Assembly (NCBI RefSeq): GCF_001426705.1
Contig: NZ_LMFC01000001.1
Coordinates: 1,765,355 to 1,829,354, forward strand
Direction of reading: 5' to 3'
Length of the DNA: 64,000 nucleotides
Origin: Cellulomonas sp. Root485
Lineage (GTDB): Bacteria; Actinomycetota; Actinomycetes; Actinomycetales; Cellulomonadaceae
Made by a program: the position numbers and the translations under genes. The notes under the pieces are model-generated. The model was not told where the DNA came from, searched no databases, and saw only the letters and a program-made list of their open reading frames with translations. This document shows positions 7,854 through 16,988 of this stretch, in pieces (the stretch's first letter is position 1; each line of letters opens with the position of its first letter).

Positions 7854-8516
7854 GTGACCTCCCCTGAGCCGGCCCTCACAGCGCGACGCTGGCGCAGCCG
7901 GCGGTCCGCCGCGGTCGCCGGGATCGTCTTCGCGGTGCTCCTCATCGCCGCGCTCGTGCTGATGCGGCTCGCGGTCGCGGGCGAGACCGTCGGCCAGATC
8001 GAGCTCGACCCCGGCCGGCGCGCCCTCGTGCGTCTCGCCCTCAATCTCGTGCCGTTCGCCGGGATCGCGTTCCTCTGGTTCATCGGGGTGGTCCGCGACC
8101 AGCTGGGCGAGGTCGAGGACCGTCTCTTCTCGACCGTGTTCCTGGGCAGCGGTCTGCTCTTCCTCGCGATGCTGTTCCAGGGCGCGGTGACCGCGACGAG
8201 CCTCGTCGCGATGGTGTCCGGACCCGACCTCGACGGCGGTGTCTGGACGTTCGGGCGCGGCACGACGGAGGCCCTGATCTCCGTGTACGCGATGCGGATG
8301 GCCGCGGTGTTCACGCTGTCGGTGAGCACGGTCGCGCTGCGCACGGCAGCGGTGCCCCGCTGGGTGCCGTTCAGCGGCTACGCGGTCGCACTCGTGCTGC
8401 TCCTCGTCGCCGGCCAGAACAAGTGGGCGCAGCTCGTGTTCCCCGCCTGGGTCCTCGTGCTCAGCGTCGCCATCCTGCTCACCCCCGGCCGTGCGCGTCC
8501 CGCCGTGGCTGGGTGA
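7854..8516 (+). CDS. Multipass membrane protein of unknown function
   Basis: 220 residues with about six hydrophobic segments (roughly 20-42, 62-80, 93-115, 135-158, 165-183, 190-208) and an Arg-rich N terminus (RRWRSRRS) that should stay cytoplasmic. No family motif recognised. The GTG start has no ribosome site, but a -10-like CAGGAT (7842-7847) ends 6 nt before it, so the mRNA may be leaderless. It follows the MarR gene by 23 bp in the same direction yet seems to have its own promoter. Confidence 0.7.
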   Translation: MTSPEPALTARRWRSRRSAAVAGIVFAVLLIAALVLMRLAVAGETVGQIELDPGRRALVRLALNLVPFAGIAFLWFIGVVRDQLGEVEDRLFSTVFLGSGLLFLAMLFQGAVTATSLVAMVSGPDLDGGVWTFGRGTTEALISVYAMRMAAVFTLSVSTVALRTAAVPRWVPFSGYAVALVLLLVAGQNKWAQLVFPAWVLVLSVAILLTPGRARPAVAG

Positions 8517-8570
8517 ACCTGCAGGTCCAGCCTTCTCCCCTCGGCACCCTCGCCTCTAACGTGGACAAAC

Positions 8571-8597
8571 CGGACACCGCGACACGCGCGGTGTCCG
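8571..8597 (+). promoter_or_regulatory. Perfect hairpin predicted at the 5' end of the secreted-protein mRNA
   Basis: CGGACACCGCG (8571-8581) pairs perfectly with CGCGGTGTCCG (8587-8597) across a 5-nt loop. A -10-like TAACGT at 8557-8562 would place the transcript start near 8569, so the RNA would begin almost at the stem. The ribosome site AGGGGG follows at 8607. It could stabilise the message or, less likely, terminate transcription from the upstream gene; no T-run follows. Confidence 0.6.
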
Positions 8598-8617
8598 CCG
8601 TCCATCAGGGGGAACTC

Positions 8618-8944
8618 ATGGCACGTCTCCGCATGTCGCTCACGGCTGCCGCGCTCGCCGGCGCCGCACTGCTCGCCTCGGCCGGACCGGCCGCAGCGTG
8701 CCGGACCGACCCGCAGGCCGACCCGACCACGTGGGAGTACGGCGGGGTCTACGACTGCACCAAGGCGGCCGTCGGCCACGGTGTGCGCACCTACACCAAG
8801 CCGTCGCCGGTCGCGTTCGTGGTGATCAAGACCGGGAAGACGTACTTCGTGAGCGACCTGGGCGACGCGAACGAGGGAGACCGCACCTATACGTTCGACA
8901 AGCCGATCCGGTTCGTCATCAGCTGCGACTTCACGGACGCGTAG
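8618..8944 (+). CDS. Small secreted protein of unknown function
   Basis: 108 residues. Signal peptide: MARLRMS, a hydrophobic core, and a likely signal peptidase I site at AGPAAA-CR near residue 27, giving a mature chain of about 80 residues with three cysteines, enough for one disulfide. No family recognised. ATG 8618 follows AGGGGG by about 5 nt; frames upstream of it have no signal-peptide character. The last 14 bp overlap the convergent DinB-like gene. Confidence 0.75.
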   Translation: MARLRMSLTAAALAGAALLASAGPAAACRTDPQADPTTWEYGGVYDCTKAAVGHGVRTYTKPSPVAFVVIKTGKTYFVSDLGDANEGDRTYTFDKPIRFVISCDFTDA

Positions 8945-9515
8945 ACCCGGCCGCGGCCTGCCGCGCGGCAGCCTCGAGCTGCTCGCGGTAGGCCGGCCAG
9001 TCGATCGTGGGGATGTTCGGGTCGTCCTGCCGGCTGCCGACGGCGCCGTCGACGAGCTCGCGCACGATGTCGGCGTGGCCCGCGTGGCGGGCCGTCTCGA
9101 CGCACAGGTGCACCAGGATCTGGTGCAGCGTCACGTCCCGTCGGTCCTGGGGCCACCAGGGCACCTGTCCCGGCGCGTCCAGCGGCAGGGCCTCGATCGT
9201 CGCGTCGCCGTGGGCCGCCGAGAACTCGTGGAGCTCCAGGATCTCCTCGCGGGTCTCGTCGGCGGTCGCCCACATGTCCGCGTTGACGTCGGCGTCGTCG
9301 GCCTCCCACGGGAGGTCCCGCCCGCTCGGACGCCCGAACACCGCGCCGAGGTAGCCCAGCTGGACGCTGGCCACGTGCTTGACCAGCCCGAGCAGGTTGG
9401 TACCCGTCGGGGTCATCGGCCGTCGGATGTCGTACTCGCCGAGACCGTCGAGCTTGCCTACGAGGCTCGTCCGCTGGGCCCGCAGGTACCGCAGCAGGGT
9501 GTCCTTGTCGTCCAT
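8931..9515 (-). CDS. DinB family (DUF664-like) protein
   Basis: 194 residues. The DinB/DUF664 four-helix fold is indicated by an N-terminal helix (LLRYLRAQRTSLVGKLDGL), the TGTNLLGLVKHVASVQ segment with a metal-ligand histidine, and the late HLCVETARHAGHADIVRE with further histidines. Members of this fold include thiol-dependent (mycothiol, bacillithiol) transferases. Its ATG lies 6 nt after a -10-like CATAGT and lacks a ribosome site, suggesting a leaderless mRNA. The divergent hydrolase gene starts only 38 bp away. Confidence 0.85.
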   Translation of the reverse strand: MDDKDTLLRYLRAQRTSLVGKLDGLGEYDIRRPMTPTGTNLLGLVKHVASVQLGYLGAVFGRPSGRDLPWEADDADVNADMWATADETREEILELHEFSAAHGDATIEALPLDAPGQVPWWPQDRRDVTLHQILVHLCVETARHAGHADIVRELVDGAVGSRQDDPNIPTIDWPAYREQLEAAARQAAAGSTRP

Positions 9516-9553
9516 CCCGCCACTATGCCGTGCACGCTGCGTACTGTCCGGGT
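9516..9553. promoter_or_regulatory. 38-bp divergent promoter region with two leaderless-type -10 boxes
   Basis: Leftward: CATAGT (complement of 9522-9527) ends 6 nt before the ATG at 9515. Rightward: TACTGT (9542-9547) ends 6 nt before the GTG at 9554. Any -35 elements must overlap the opposite gene or promoter. Confidence 0.55.
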
Positions 9554-10300
9554 GTGGAGACCCTCCGGTACGGCAACCACCCCGACCAGGTCGTCGACGT
9601 CACGTTCCCACCGGGAACGACCCGACCGCCGCTCGTCGTGCTGCTGCACGGCGGCTTCTGGCGCGTCGCGTACGACCGGACCCATCTGGGCGCCGTCGTC
9701 GACGCGCTGACCACCGAGGGTGTCGCCGTCGCGAACGTCGAGTATCGCCGGGTCGGCGGTGGCGGGGGCTGGCCGTCGACCTTCGCCGACGTCGGCGCGG
9801 CGATCGACGCCGTGCAGGTCGCGCTCGCCGACCGTGTCGACCTCGGCTCCGTCGCCTACGTCGGGCACTCCGCCGGCGGCCACCTGGCCCTGTGGGCCGC
9901 CGTGCGGGACCAGCTCCCCGCCGGTGCGCCCGGTCGCACGGAACGTCCGCCGCTGGTCCGTGGGGTGGTGGCCCTGGCGCCGGCCGCCGACCTGGCTGCG
10001 GTGGACCGGCTCGGCCTGAGCGACGGGGTGGTCCGCGAGCTGCTCGGCGGCAGCCCGACGACCGTGCCCGACCGGTTCGCCGCGACCGACCCCGCTGTGC
10101 TCGGCACCCCGGCCGCCACCACCGTCGTCGTGCACGGTCCCCTCGACGATGTCGTGCCCGTCGAGGTGGCGCGGAGCTACTGCGCCCGGACCGGGGTGTC
10201 GCTGGTCGAGGTCCCGGACACCGGGCACTTCGAGCTGATCGATCCCGCCTCGGCGGCGTGGCCGGTCGTCCTCGCCGCGCTGCGGGACGTCCTGGGCTGA
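9554..10300 (+). CDS. Alpha/beta hydrolase (esterase/lipase-like)
   Basis: 248 residues. An oxyanion-hole segment HGGFW (32-36) and nucleophile elbow GHSAGGH (104-110, Ser106) mark the HSL/BD-FAE-type esterase group. A candidate acid lies in HGPLDDVVPV and the histidine in DTGHFELI, completing the triad. No signal peptide, so probably cytoplasmic; substrate unknown. The GTG start is 6 nt after TACTGT, and an upstream ATG at 9530 would lie outside a leaderless transcript. Confidence 0.85.
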   Translation: METLRYGNHPDQVVDVTFPPGTTRPPLVVLLHGGFWRVAYDRTHLGAVVDALTTEGVAVANVEYRRVGGGGGWPSTFADVGAAIDAVQVALADRVDLGSVAYVGHSAGGHLALWAAVRDQLPAGAPGRTERPPLVRGVVALAPAADLAAVDRLGLSDGVVRELLGGSPTTVPDRFAATDPAVLGTPAATTVVVHGPLDDVVPVEVARSYCARTGVSLVEVPDTGHFELIDPASAAWPVVLAALRDVLG

Positions 10301-10356
10301 CGCAGCCCCGCGCACTGGGCCAGACTCGGGAGATTCGCGCACCGCCGGGAGGAACC

Positions 10357-11466
10357 ATGAGCACCGACCTCTTCGAGACCCCAGCAGCCGACGCCGAACC
10401 TGCGGTCTTCGCCGACAGGCTCCTGGCCGCCACCCTCGGCGGGATGGACCTGGTGGCGATCCATCTCGGCCGCAGCCTCGGCTGGTACCAGGCGCTCGTC
10501 GACGACGGGCCGCTCACGTCCGTCGACCTGGCAGCCCGGACCGGCACCCAGGAGCGCTACGTGCGTGAGTGGCTGGAGCAGCAGGCCGTGGGCGGCTGGT
10601 TGCTCGTGGAGGACGACCCTGCTCTCGGCGCGACCCAGCGTGGGTACCGCGTCGCACCCGGGGCCGTCCCGGTCCTGACCGATCCCGACAGCCCGCTGCA
10701 CGTGGCACCCGTGGCGGGGTTCGTGATCGCGGCGTGCCGTCGGATCGACGACCTCGCGGCGGCCTCCCGTGCGGGCGGCGGCGTCAGCTGGTCACAGTTC
10801 GGGGACGACGCCCGCACCGCCCAGGCCGCGCTCAACCGCCCGCTCTTCCTGGACGAGCTGCCCCGTCAGATCATCCCCACCATCCCCGAGCTGCACACCC
10901 TCCTGGCCGGTGCCGCACGCGTCGCGGACATCGGCACCGGCGAGGGATGGTCGTCGATCGGCCTGGCAGCCGCGTTCCCGACGTCGACGTTCGAGGGCTT
11001 CGACGTCGACGAGCCGTCCGTGGCGGCCGCGAACGGGCACGCCGCCGGCCGTGGGCTCGACGGCCGCGTCACGTTCTCGGCCGTCGACGCCGCCCGGCTG
11101 CACGAGAGCCGTGCCGGCGCGTTCGACGTCGTCATGGCCTACGAGTGCGTCCACGACATGCCGGACCCCGTGGGCGTGCTGGCGGCGATGCGGGCGATCG
11201 CGCGCGACGACGGCTACGTGCTGGTCATGGACGAGCGGACCGCCGAGTCGTTCGCCGCACCCGCCGACCCCGTGGAGCGGCTGCTGTACGGGTACTCCAT
11301 CGTGTGCTGCCTGCCGGACGGTCTGTCGACCCCGGGAGGCGTCGGGACGGGGACCGTGATGCGCCCGTCCGTCCTCGCCGGCTACGCCGAGTCAGCCGGG
11401 TTCTCGCGCGTCGAGGTCCTCCCCGTCGACCACGAGATGTTCCGGTTCTACCGGCTCCACCTCTGA
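10357..11466 (+). CDS. SAM-dependent methyltransferase with N-terminal winged-helix domain
   Basis: 369 residues. The N-terminal region (about 20-110) resembles the winged-helix domain of Rv2258c-type methyltransferases (LTSVDLAARTGTQERYVREWLEQ). The catalytic Rossmann domain begins with motif I ADIGTGEGWSS (190-200), then GFDVDEPSV and the block VVMAYECVHDMPDP. Substrate unknown. The ATG has GGGAGG upstream. Its last 75 bp lie antisense to the tail of the MFS exporter gene; the shared region still encodes a conserved-looking C terminus here (HEMFRFYRLHL), so this gene probably sets the overlap. Confidence 0.85.
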   Translation: MSTDLFETPAADAEPAVFADRLLAATLGGMDLVAIHLGRSLGWYQALVDDGPLTSVDLAARTGTQERYVREWLEQQAVGGWLLVEDDPALGATQRGYRVAPGAVPVLTDPDSPLHVAPVAGFVIAACRRIDDLAAASRAGGGVSWSQFGDDARTAQAALNRPLFLDELPRQIIPTIPELHTLLAGAARVADIGTGEGWSSIGLAAAFPTSTFEGFDVDEPSVAAANGHAAGRGLDGRVTFSAVDAARLHESRAGAFDVVMAYECVHDMPDPVGVLAAMRAIARDDGYVLVMDERTAESFAAPADPVERLLYGYSIVCCLPDGLSTPGGVGTGTVMRPSVLAGYAESAGFSRVEVLPVDHEMFRFYRLHL

Positions 11467-13095
11467 GGACGCCTCGTCCGGCGGCCCGGCCGAGCCGACC
11501 GGCTCCGACCCCACCGGCGCGGTGGGCAGAAGGCGGGAGAAGTAGAGCGCGAGGGCCGCGATCACGGCGAGCACCGCGAGGCTCGCGCGCAGGGCGTCGA
11601 TCCGGGCGGACTCGTTCTCCGCGACCACCGCCTCGACCTCGTCAGGAGGGAGCCCGGCTTCGTCGAGCGCCGTCTCCAGCTGCGCGTCGGAGACGAAGGG
11701 CACGCCCGACGCCAGCTGGACGCTCGCGGTCTGCGCGACCTCGGCGCTCACCCCGGGGTTGGAGCCGAGACCGACGAGCAGGGTCGACGTCAGCGTCGCG
11801 ATGAGGATCGACCCGGCGACCGCGGTGCCCAGCGACGCCCCCAGGTTGGTCATCGTGTTCTGCACCCCACCGACGTCGCCCGCGTCCTTGTCCGCCACGG
11901 CCGAGACGGTCACCGCCCCGAGCTGCGACGACAGCGCCCCCACGCCGAACCCGGCCAGCAGCAGCGGCACGGCGACGATCTCCGCGCCCGCCCCCACCTC
12001 GAGCGCACCCATGAGCGCGACGATGCCCAGCAGCATGCTCACCAGGCCCCAGCGGACCACCTCCCGCGGGGAGGCGGTCGGGAAGAACCGCGGGATCCCG
12101 ACGGCGGCGACCAGCAGGGACACGGACAGCGGCAGCAGCCGGACGCCGGTCTGCAGAGCGGTCAGGCCCAGCGCGATCGACAGGAAGAGCGGCACGACGA
12201 AGAACAGCCCGGCCTGGATCATGAACTGGAAGAAGAACATCGTCAGGCCGCCCGCGAGCCGGGCGTTGCGCAGCATCGCAGGGCGCACGAGCGGCTCACG
12301 ACCAGCAGCGACCATCCGGTTCTCCCACGAGAAGAACAGCCGCAGGACGACGATGCCGGCCAGCACCAACCAGATGGTCGGTGACAGGCCGAGCCAGGAC
12401 GGACCTCCCTCACGCGTGAGGACCCACCCCCACTCCCCCGAGCGCAGCACCCCGAAGACCGCCAGCCCGAGGCCGAGGGCCGACAGGACGGAGCCGAGGT
12501 AGTCGAGGCGGAACCGCGCCTCCGGCTCGGCGTCGGCCAGCTTGCGGGTGAGCGCGAGGATGCCGATGACCAGCACGACCTCGCCGGCGAACACGTAGCG
12601 CCAGGTCCAGTAGGTGGTGACGAACCCGCCGATCAGCGGTCCGGCCGCCACCGCGATGGCGCCCGCCGAGGCGACCAGGCCGTAGGCCCTCGGGCGGTCC
12701 TTCGACGCGAAGTTCGACGCCACCAGCGCGACGATCGCCGGCATGATCAGCGCCGCCCCGAGCCCTTCGAGCACCGACCAGCCGATGATCAGCACCGTGA
12801 GGCTCTGCGCGATCGACGTGACGAACGAGCCGCACGCGTAGATCACGCACCCGATCGCGAACGCCCGCCTGCGGCCGATCAGGCTGCCGATCTTCCCGCC
12901 GGTGATCATCATGCTCGCCATCACGAGCGTGTAGAGCGTGATCGCCGTCTGGATGCCCGTCACGGTCGTGCCGACGTCCGCGGCCACCTGCGCGATGGAC
13001 ACGTTCATCACCGAGCTGTCGAGCGTCATGAGGAACTGCGCGGTGGCGAGCGTGAACAGGACGAGCCCCGCCGCTCCGCCGGACTTCTGGGTCAT
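11392..13095 (-). CDS. MFS drug exporter, DHA2 (EmrB/QacA) family, 14 TM
   Basis: 567 residues with about fourteen membrane helices. DHA2 marks include the first-helix MTLDSSVMNVS, motif A-like GGKIGSLIGRRRAF and motif C-like GAIAVAAGPLIGG. Such proteins export drugs or metabolites with proton antiport. After the last helix there is an acidic, low-complexity tail (EASSEVEPVEPEHLV) encoded opposite the end of the methyltransferase gene. No regulator lies adjacent, and the region upstream of 13095 holds only a weak GGGAG ribosome site. Confidence 0.88.
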   Translation of the reverse strand: MTQKSGGAAGLVLFTLATAQFLMTLDSSVMNVSIAQVAADVGTTVTGIQTAITLYTLVMASMMITGGKIGSLIGRRRAFAIGCVIYACGSFVTSIAQSLTVLIIGWSVLEGLGAALIMPAIVALVASNFASKDRPRAYGLVASAGAIAVAAGPLIGGFVTTYWTWRYVFAGEVVLVIGILALTRKLADAEPEARFRLDYLGSVLSALGLGLAVFGVLRSGEWGWVLTREGGPSWLGLSPTIWLVLAGIVVLRLFFSWENRMVAAGREPLVRPAMLRNARLAGGLTMFFFQFMIQAGLFFVVPLFLSIALGLTALQTGVRLLPLSVSLLVAAVGIPRFFPTASPREVVRWGLVSMLLGIVALMGALEVGAGAEIVAVPLLLAGFGVGALSSQLGAVTVSAVADKDAGDVGGVQNTMTNLGASLGTAVAGSILIATLTSTLLVGLGSNPGVSAEVAQTASVQLASGVPFVSDAQLETALDEAGLPPDEVEAVVAENESARIDALRASLAVLAVIAALALYFSRLLPTAPVGSEPVGSAGPPDEASSEVEPVEPEHLVVDGEDLDAREPG

Positions 13096-13221
13096 CGGGC
13101 ACCGCTCCCCATCTGCGCCACGTCCTCCGAGCCCGGACGACCGGACCCCAGAGGTACCACCACCAGCCCGTTCACCGCTACGGACCAGGCGCTACGCTGC
13201 CGGAAACCGAGGGGGTGGGCA

Positions 13222-13911
13222 GTGGGCGAGACCGCTGAGCCTGCGCAGGTCACAGAGTCCGGCTGGTATCGCCATCTCGACCTGATCGCGACGATCCTGC
13301 TCGCCGTCGCGACGGTGCTGACCGCCTGGTCGGCGTTCCAGAGCAGCCAGTGGGGCGGCGTCCAGGCCATCGCCTACAGCGCCGCCTCCCGTGAGCGCGC
13401 CGAGTCCAACCAGGCCGCGACCCTCGCGGGCCAGCAGACCACCATCGACGTGCTGCTGTTCACGGACTGGCTCGCGGCCCTGCACGCCGAGGGCGACGCC
13501 GTCCTGCCGGAGCCGTACGTGCCCGACCCGGACCAGTACTCCGGGTTCCTCTTCGAGAGGTTCCGAGCCGAGTTCCAGCCCGCGGTGCACGCCTGGCTGG
13601 CCGAGGACCCGCTCACCGACCCCGACGCGCCGCCCAGCCCGTTCGCGATGGACGAGTACGTGCTGGCCTCGACGACCGAGTCGGTCCGGCTCGACAAGGC
13701 GTCCGAACGCTCCGCAGCCCTGGCCCGGGTCGCCATCGAGCGCAAGGACCACTACGTGCTGGCCACCGTCCTGTGCGCGTCGGTCCTCTTCTTCTCCGGC
13801 ATCGGCTCCAAGCTGGGCTCCCCCCGCAAGCGCACCGCGATGATCGCGATCGGCGGCGTCGTCCTGCTCAGCACCGTGGCCGTGCTCGTGACGTTCCCCG
13901 TCCAGGTCTGA
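13222..13911 (+). CDS. Membrane protein of unknown function with a large soluble middle domain
   Basis: 229 residues. One hydrophobic segment near the N terminus (about 16-38) and two at the C terminus (about 175-195 and 205-226) flank a hydrophilic middle rich in helix-forming residues (YSAASRERAESNQAATLAGQQ). The overall plan resembles DUF4337-type proteins but I cannot assign it. The GTG start has GAGGGGG about 7 nt upstream. It is a single gene followed by a strong hairpin shared with pyk. Confidence 0.65.
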   Translation: MGETAEPAQVTESGWYRHLDLIATILLAVATVLTAWSAFQSSQWGGVQAIAYSAASRERAESNQAATLAGQQTTIDVLLFTDWLAALHAEGDAVLPEPYVPDPDQYSGFLFERFRAEFQPAVHAWLAEDPLTDPDAPPSPFAMDEYVLASTTESVRLDKASERSAALARVAIERKDHYVLATVLCASVLFFSGIGSKLGSPRKRTAMIAIGGVVLLSTVAVLVTFPVQV

Positions 13912-13929
13912 GAACCTCCCCGGACGAGG

Positions 13930-13960
13930 TTCGGCCCCGCGTGCAGGGCGCGGGGCCGAA
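13930..13960. terminator. Bidirectional terminator-like hairpin between the unknown membrane gene and pyk
   Basis: TTCGGCCCCGCG (13930-13941) and CGCGGGGCCGAA (13949-13960) form a perfect 12-bp stem with a 7-nt loop, in the 74-bp gap between two convergent genes. No U-run follows on either side, which is common for actinobacterial terminators. It is the strongest such hairpin seen in the window. Confidence 0.8.
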
Positions 13961-13985
13961 CGGGTCGTACGACGAACGAGGGGCG

Positions 13986-15422
13986 TCAGGCGACGCGACC
14001 GGTCGCGTTCTCCTCGTCACCGATCTTGTGCACGACGATCGAGTTGGTCGAGCCGACCACGCCCACCGGCGCACCGGCGACGACGACGACGTAGTCGCCG
14101 ACCTCCGCCAGACCGTTGGCCCGCAGCGTCGAGTCCACCTGGCTCACCATCGCGTCGGTGTTCTCGACCGAGGGCACGTTGTACGTCTGGACGCCCCAGC
14201 TGAGCGACAGCACGTTGCGCACGTCGTCGACGGGCGTGAACGCGAGCAGCGGGATCGCCGAGCGCAGACGCGACATGCGCCGCGCCGAGTCGCCCGACTG
14301 CGTGAACGTCACCAGGTACTTGACGTCGAGCGTCTCGCCGATCTCCGCGGCGGCACGGGTGATCGCCCCACCGCGCGTGTGCGGCGTCGAGCCCAGGGGC
14401 GCGATCCGCTCGCGGCCCAGCTCCTCGGTCGCCTCGATGATCCGCGCCATCGTGCGCACGGTCTCGATCGGGTAGTCGCCCACGCTCGTCTCGCCCGAGA
14501 GCATGACCGCGTCGGCACCGTCGAGCACCGCGTTGGCGCAGTCCGAGGTCTCGGCGCGGGTGGGCCGCGGGTTGTTCGTCATGGACTCGAGCACCTGCGT
14601 GGCCACGATGACCGGCTTGGCGTTGCGACGGGCCAGCTCGACCGCACGCTTCTGCACCAGCGGCACCTGCTCGAGCGGCAGCTCGACGCCCAGGTCCCCG
14701 CGGGCCACCATGATGCCGTCGAACGCGGCGATGATCTCGGCGAGGTTCTCGACGGCCTGCGGCTTCTCGATCTTGGCGATGACCGGGACGACCCGGTTCT
14801 CCTCCTCCATGATCCGGCGCACATCGTCGTAGTCGGCGGCGGAGCGCACGAACGACAGGGCGATGATGTCGGCGCCGACGTTGAGGGCCCAGCGCAGGTC
14901 GTCCGCGTCCTTGTCGCTCATCGCGGGCACAGAGACGGCCACGCCCGGCAGGTTGAGGCCCTTGTTGTTGGAGACGGTGCCGGGAACCTCGACGCGGGTG
15001 ACCACGCGGGGGCCCTCGACGGCGGTCACGCGGACCAGGACCTTGCCGTCGTCGATGAGGATCGGGTCGCCGACCCGAGCGTCGTCCGTGAGGCCCTTGT
15101 GGGTCGTGGAGACGAGCTCCTTGGTGCCCTCGACGTCCTCGGTCGTGATGGTGAAGGTGTCACCGACGGCGAGGTCGTGCTTGCCCGCGGTGAACCGGCC
15201 GAGGCGGATCTTGGGACCCTGCAGGTCGACGAGCACGGCGACGGAGCGCCCGGAAGCCTTGGCAGCGGCTCGGACGTTGTCGTACACGCGCTTGTGGACC
15301 TCGGTGTCGCCGTGGCTGCGGTTGAGCCGCGCCACGTCCATCCCGGCGTCGACGAGGGCCTGGATCTGCTCGGCAGACTCTGTGGCGGGGCCGATGGTAC
15401 AAACGATCTTTGCTCTACGCAT
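13986..15422 (-). CDS. pyk: Pyruvate kinase
   Basis: 478 residues, full length for the family. It converts phosphoenolpyruvate and ADP to pyruvate and ATP. The signature VARGDLGVELPLEQVP, the N-terminal KIVCTIGPA and the substrate region MDVARLNRSHGD are present; the last has Arg where Phe or Leu is more usual. The C-terminal allosteric domain is complete. A TAGGCT box lies 7 nt upstream of the ATG and no ribosome site is seen, so this may be leaderless. The gene ends at the strong hairpin at 13930. Confidence 0.96.
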   Translation of the reverse strand: MRRAKIVCTIGPATESAEQIQALVDAGMDVARLNRSHGDTEVHKRVYDNVRAAAKASGRSVAVLVDLQGPKIRLGRFTAGKHDLAVGDTFTITTEDVEGTKELVSTTHKGLTDDARVGDPILIDDGKVLVRVTAVEGPRVVTRVEVPGTVSNNKGLNLPGVAVSVPAMSDKDADDLRWALNVGADIIALSFVRSAADYDDVRRIMEEENRVVPVIAKIEKPQAVENLAEIIAAFDGIMVARGDLGVELPLEQVPLVQKRAVELARRNAKPVIVATQVLESMTNNPRPTRAETSDCANAVLDGADAVMLSGETSVGDYPIETVRTMARIIEATEELGRERIAPLGSTPHTRGGAITRAAAEIGETLDVKYLVTFTQSGDSARRMSRLRSAIPLLAFTPVDDVRNVLSLSWGVQTYNVPSVENTDAMVSQVDSTLRANGLAEVGDYVVVVAGAPVGVVGSTNSIVVHKIGDEENATGRVA

Positions 15423-15521
15423 GACAGCGAGCCTATGCCTTTCGTGTTTTCACGGGGACGGACCGAAAGTCCCGATCCGACCCTGTGGCCGGCCCGGTAC
15501 GCGACTCGGTCGAGGGTGGGT

Positions 15522-16988
15522 TCAGGGGCGCAGCGCCACGGTGCTGGCGGTGACCGGGGCGGGCAGCTCGGTGCTGCCGGACAGGTAGGTGTCGACGGCG
15601 GCCGCTGCTGCGCGGCCCTCGGCGATCGCCCACACGATGAGTGACTGGCCACGGCCCGCGTCCCCCGCGACGAACACGCCGGGGACGGTCGTCGCGTAGT
15701 CGTCGGAGCGTGCGACGAGCCCGCGCGAGGTCAGCTCGATGCCGATCTGCTCGGTGAGCGGGTCGACCTCGGGGCCGGTGAAGCCCATCGCGACCAGGAC
15801 CAGGTCCGCCGGGATCTCGCGCTCCGTGCCCGGCGTGGGCACGCGGCGACCGTCGGACAGGTACTCGGTCCTCGCCAGCGTGAGCGCCCGCACGGTGCCG
15901 GACTCGTCGCCGACGAACTCGACGGTGGACGCGAGGTAGTCGCGGTCGCCGCCCTCGGCGTGCGAGGACGACACCTCGAACAGGATCGGGTCGGTGGGCC
16001 ACGGCTGGTGCTCGGGACGCTCCAGCGGCGGGCGCTTGCCGATGGCGAGCGTCGTCACCGACGCCGCACCCTGCCGCAGCGCGGTGCCGAGGCAGTCCGA
16101 GCCGGTGTCGCCGCCACCGATGATGATGACGTGCTTGCCCTCGGCGGTGATCTGGTCCGCGACCGGCTTGCCCGCGGCGACCGCGTTGGCCTGGTGCAGG
16201 AACTCCATGGCGACGTGCACGCCGCCCAGCTCCTTGCCCGGCACCTTCAGCTCGCGCGGCACGGTCGCACCGGTGGCGATCACGATCGCGTCGTAGCGCG
16301 CCTGGAGCTGCGGCCACGTGACGTCCCGACCCACCTCGACGCCGGGCCGGAACCGGGTGCCCTCGGCATCCATCTGCGCCAGACGGCGGTCGATGTGGAC
16401 CTTCTCGAGCTTGAAGTCCGGCACGCCGTAGCGCAGCAGACCGCCGATGGCGTCGTCGCGCTCGTACACCGCGACGGTGTGCCCCGCCCGCGTCAGCTGC
16501 TGCGCGGCAGCCAGGCCCGCCGGGCCCGAGCCGACGACGGCGACCGTGTGGCCGGTGAGGCGCTGCGGCACCTGCGGCGTGACGTACCCGCGCTCGAACG
16601 CCTCGTCGATGATCGAGACCTCGACGTTCTTGATGGTCACGGGCGGCTGGTTGATGCCCAGCACGCAGCTCGACTCGCACGGTGCCGGGCAGATGCGACC
16701 CGTGAACTCCGGGAAGTTGTTGGTCGCGTGCAGGCGGTCGATGGCGTCCGACCACTGCCCGCGCCACACCAGGTCGTTCCACTCGGGGATGAGGTTCCCG
16801 AGCGGGCAGCCGTTGTGGCAGAACGGGATGCCGCAGTCCATGCAGCGGCCCGCCTGCTCCTTGAGGTACGGCTGGCCGTCCTGCAGGTGCTCGTGGACGT
16901 CCTTCCAGTCGCGCAGGCGGACCTCGACGGGGCGGTTGGGCGGGAGCTCACGGTCCCGCACCTTCAGGAAGCCGCGGGGGTCAGCCAC
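15522..16988 (-). CDS. gltD: Glutamate synthase (NADPH) small subunit
   Basis: 488 residues. The N-terminal iron-sulfur cysteines are C49, C52, C57 and C61 ([13 protein letters not shown]), followed by the FAD motif [13 protein letters not shown] and the NADPH motif GGGDTGSDC. It feeds electrons from NADPH to the large subunit for the GOGAT reaction. The GTG start overlaps the gltB stop by 8 bp (GTGGCTGA), so the two subunits are translationally coupled. Confidence 0.96.
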   Translation of the reverse strand: MADPRGFLKVRDRELPPNRPVEVRLRDWKDVHEHLQDGQPYLKEQAGRCMDCGIPFCHNGCPLGNLIPEWNDLVWRGQWSDAIDRLHATNNFPEFTGRICPAPCESSCVLGINQPPVTIKNVEVSIIDEAFERGYVTPQVPQRLTGHTVAVVGSGPAGLAAAQQLTRAGHTVAVYERDDAIGGLLRYGVPDFKLEKVHIDRRLAQMDAEGTRFRPGVEVGRDVTWPQLQARYDAIVIATGATVPRELKVPGKELGGVHVAMEFLHQANAVAAGKPVADQITAEGKHVIIIGGGDTGSDCLGTALRQGAASVTTLAIGKRPPLERPEHQPWPTDPILFEVSSSHAEGGDRDYLASTVEFVGDESGTVRALTLARTEYLSDGRRVPTPGTEREIPADLVLVAMGFTGPEVDPLTEQIGIELTSRGLVARSDDYATTVPGVFVAGDAGRGQSLIVWAIAEGRAAAAAVDTYLSGSTELPAPVTASTVALRP

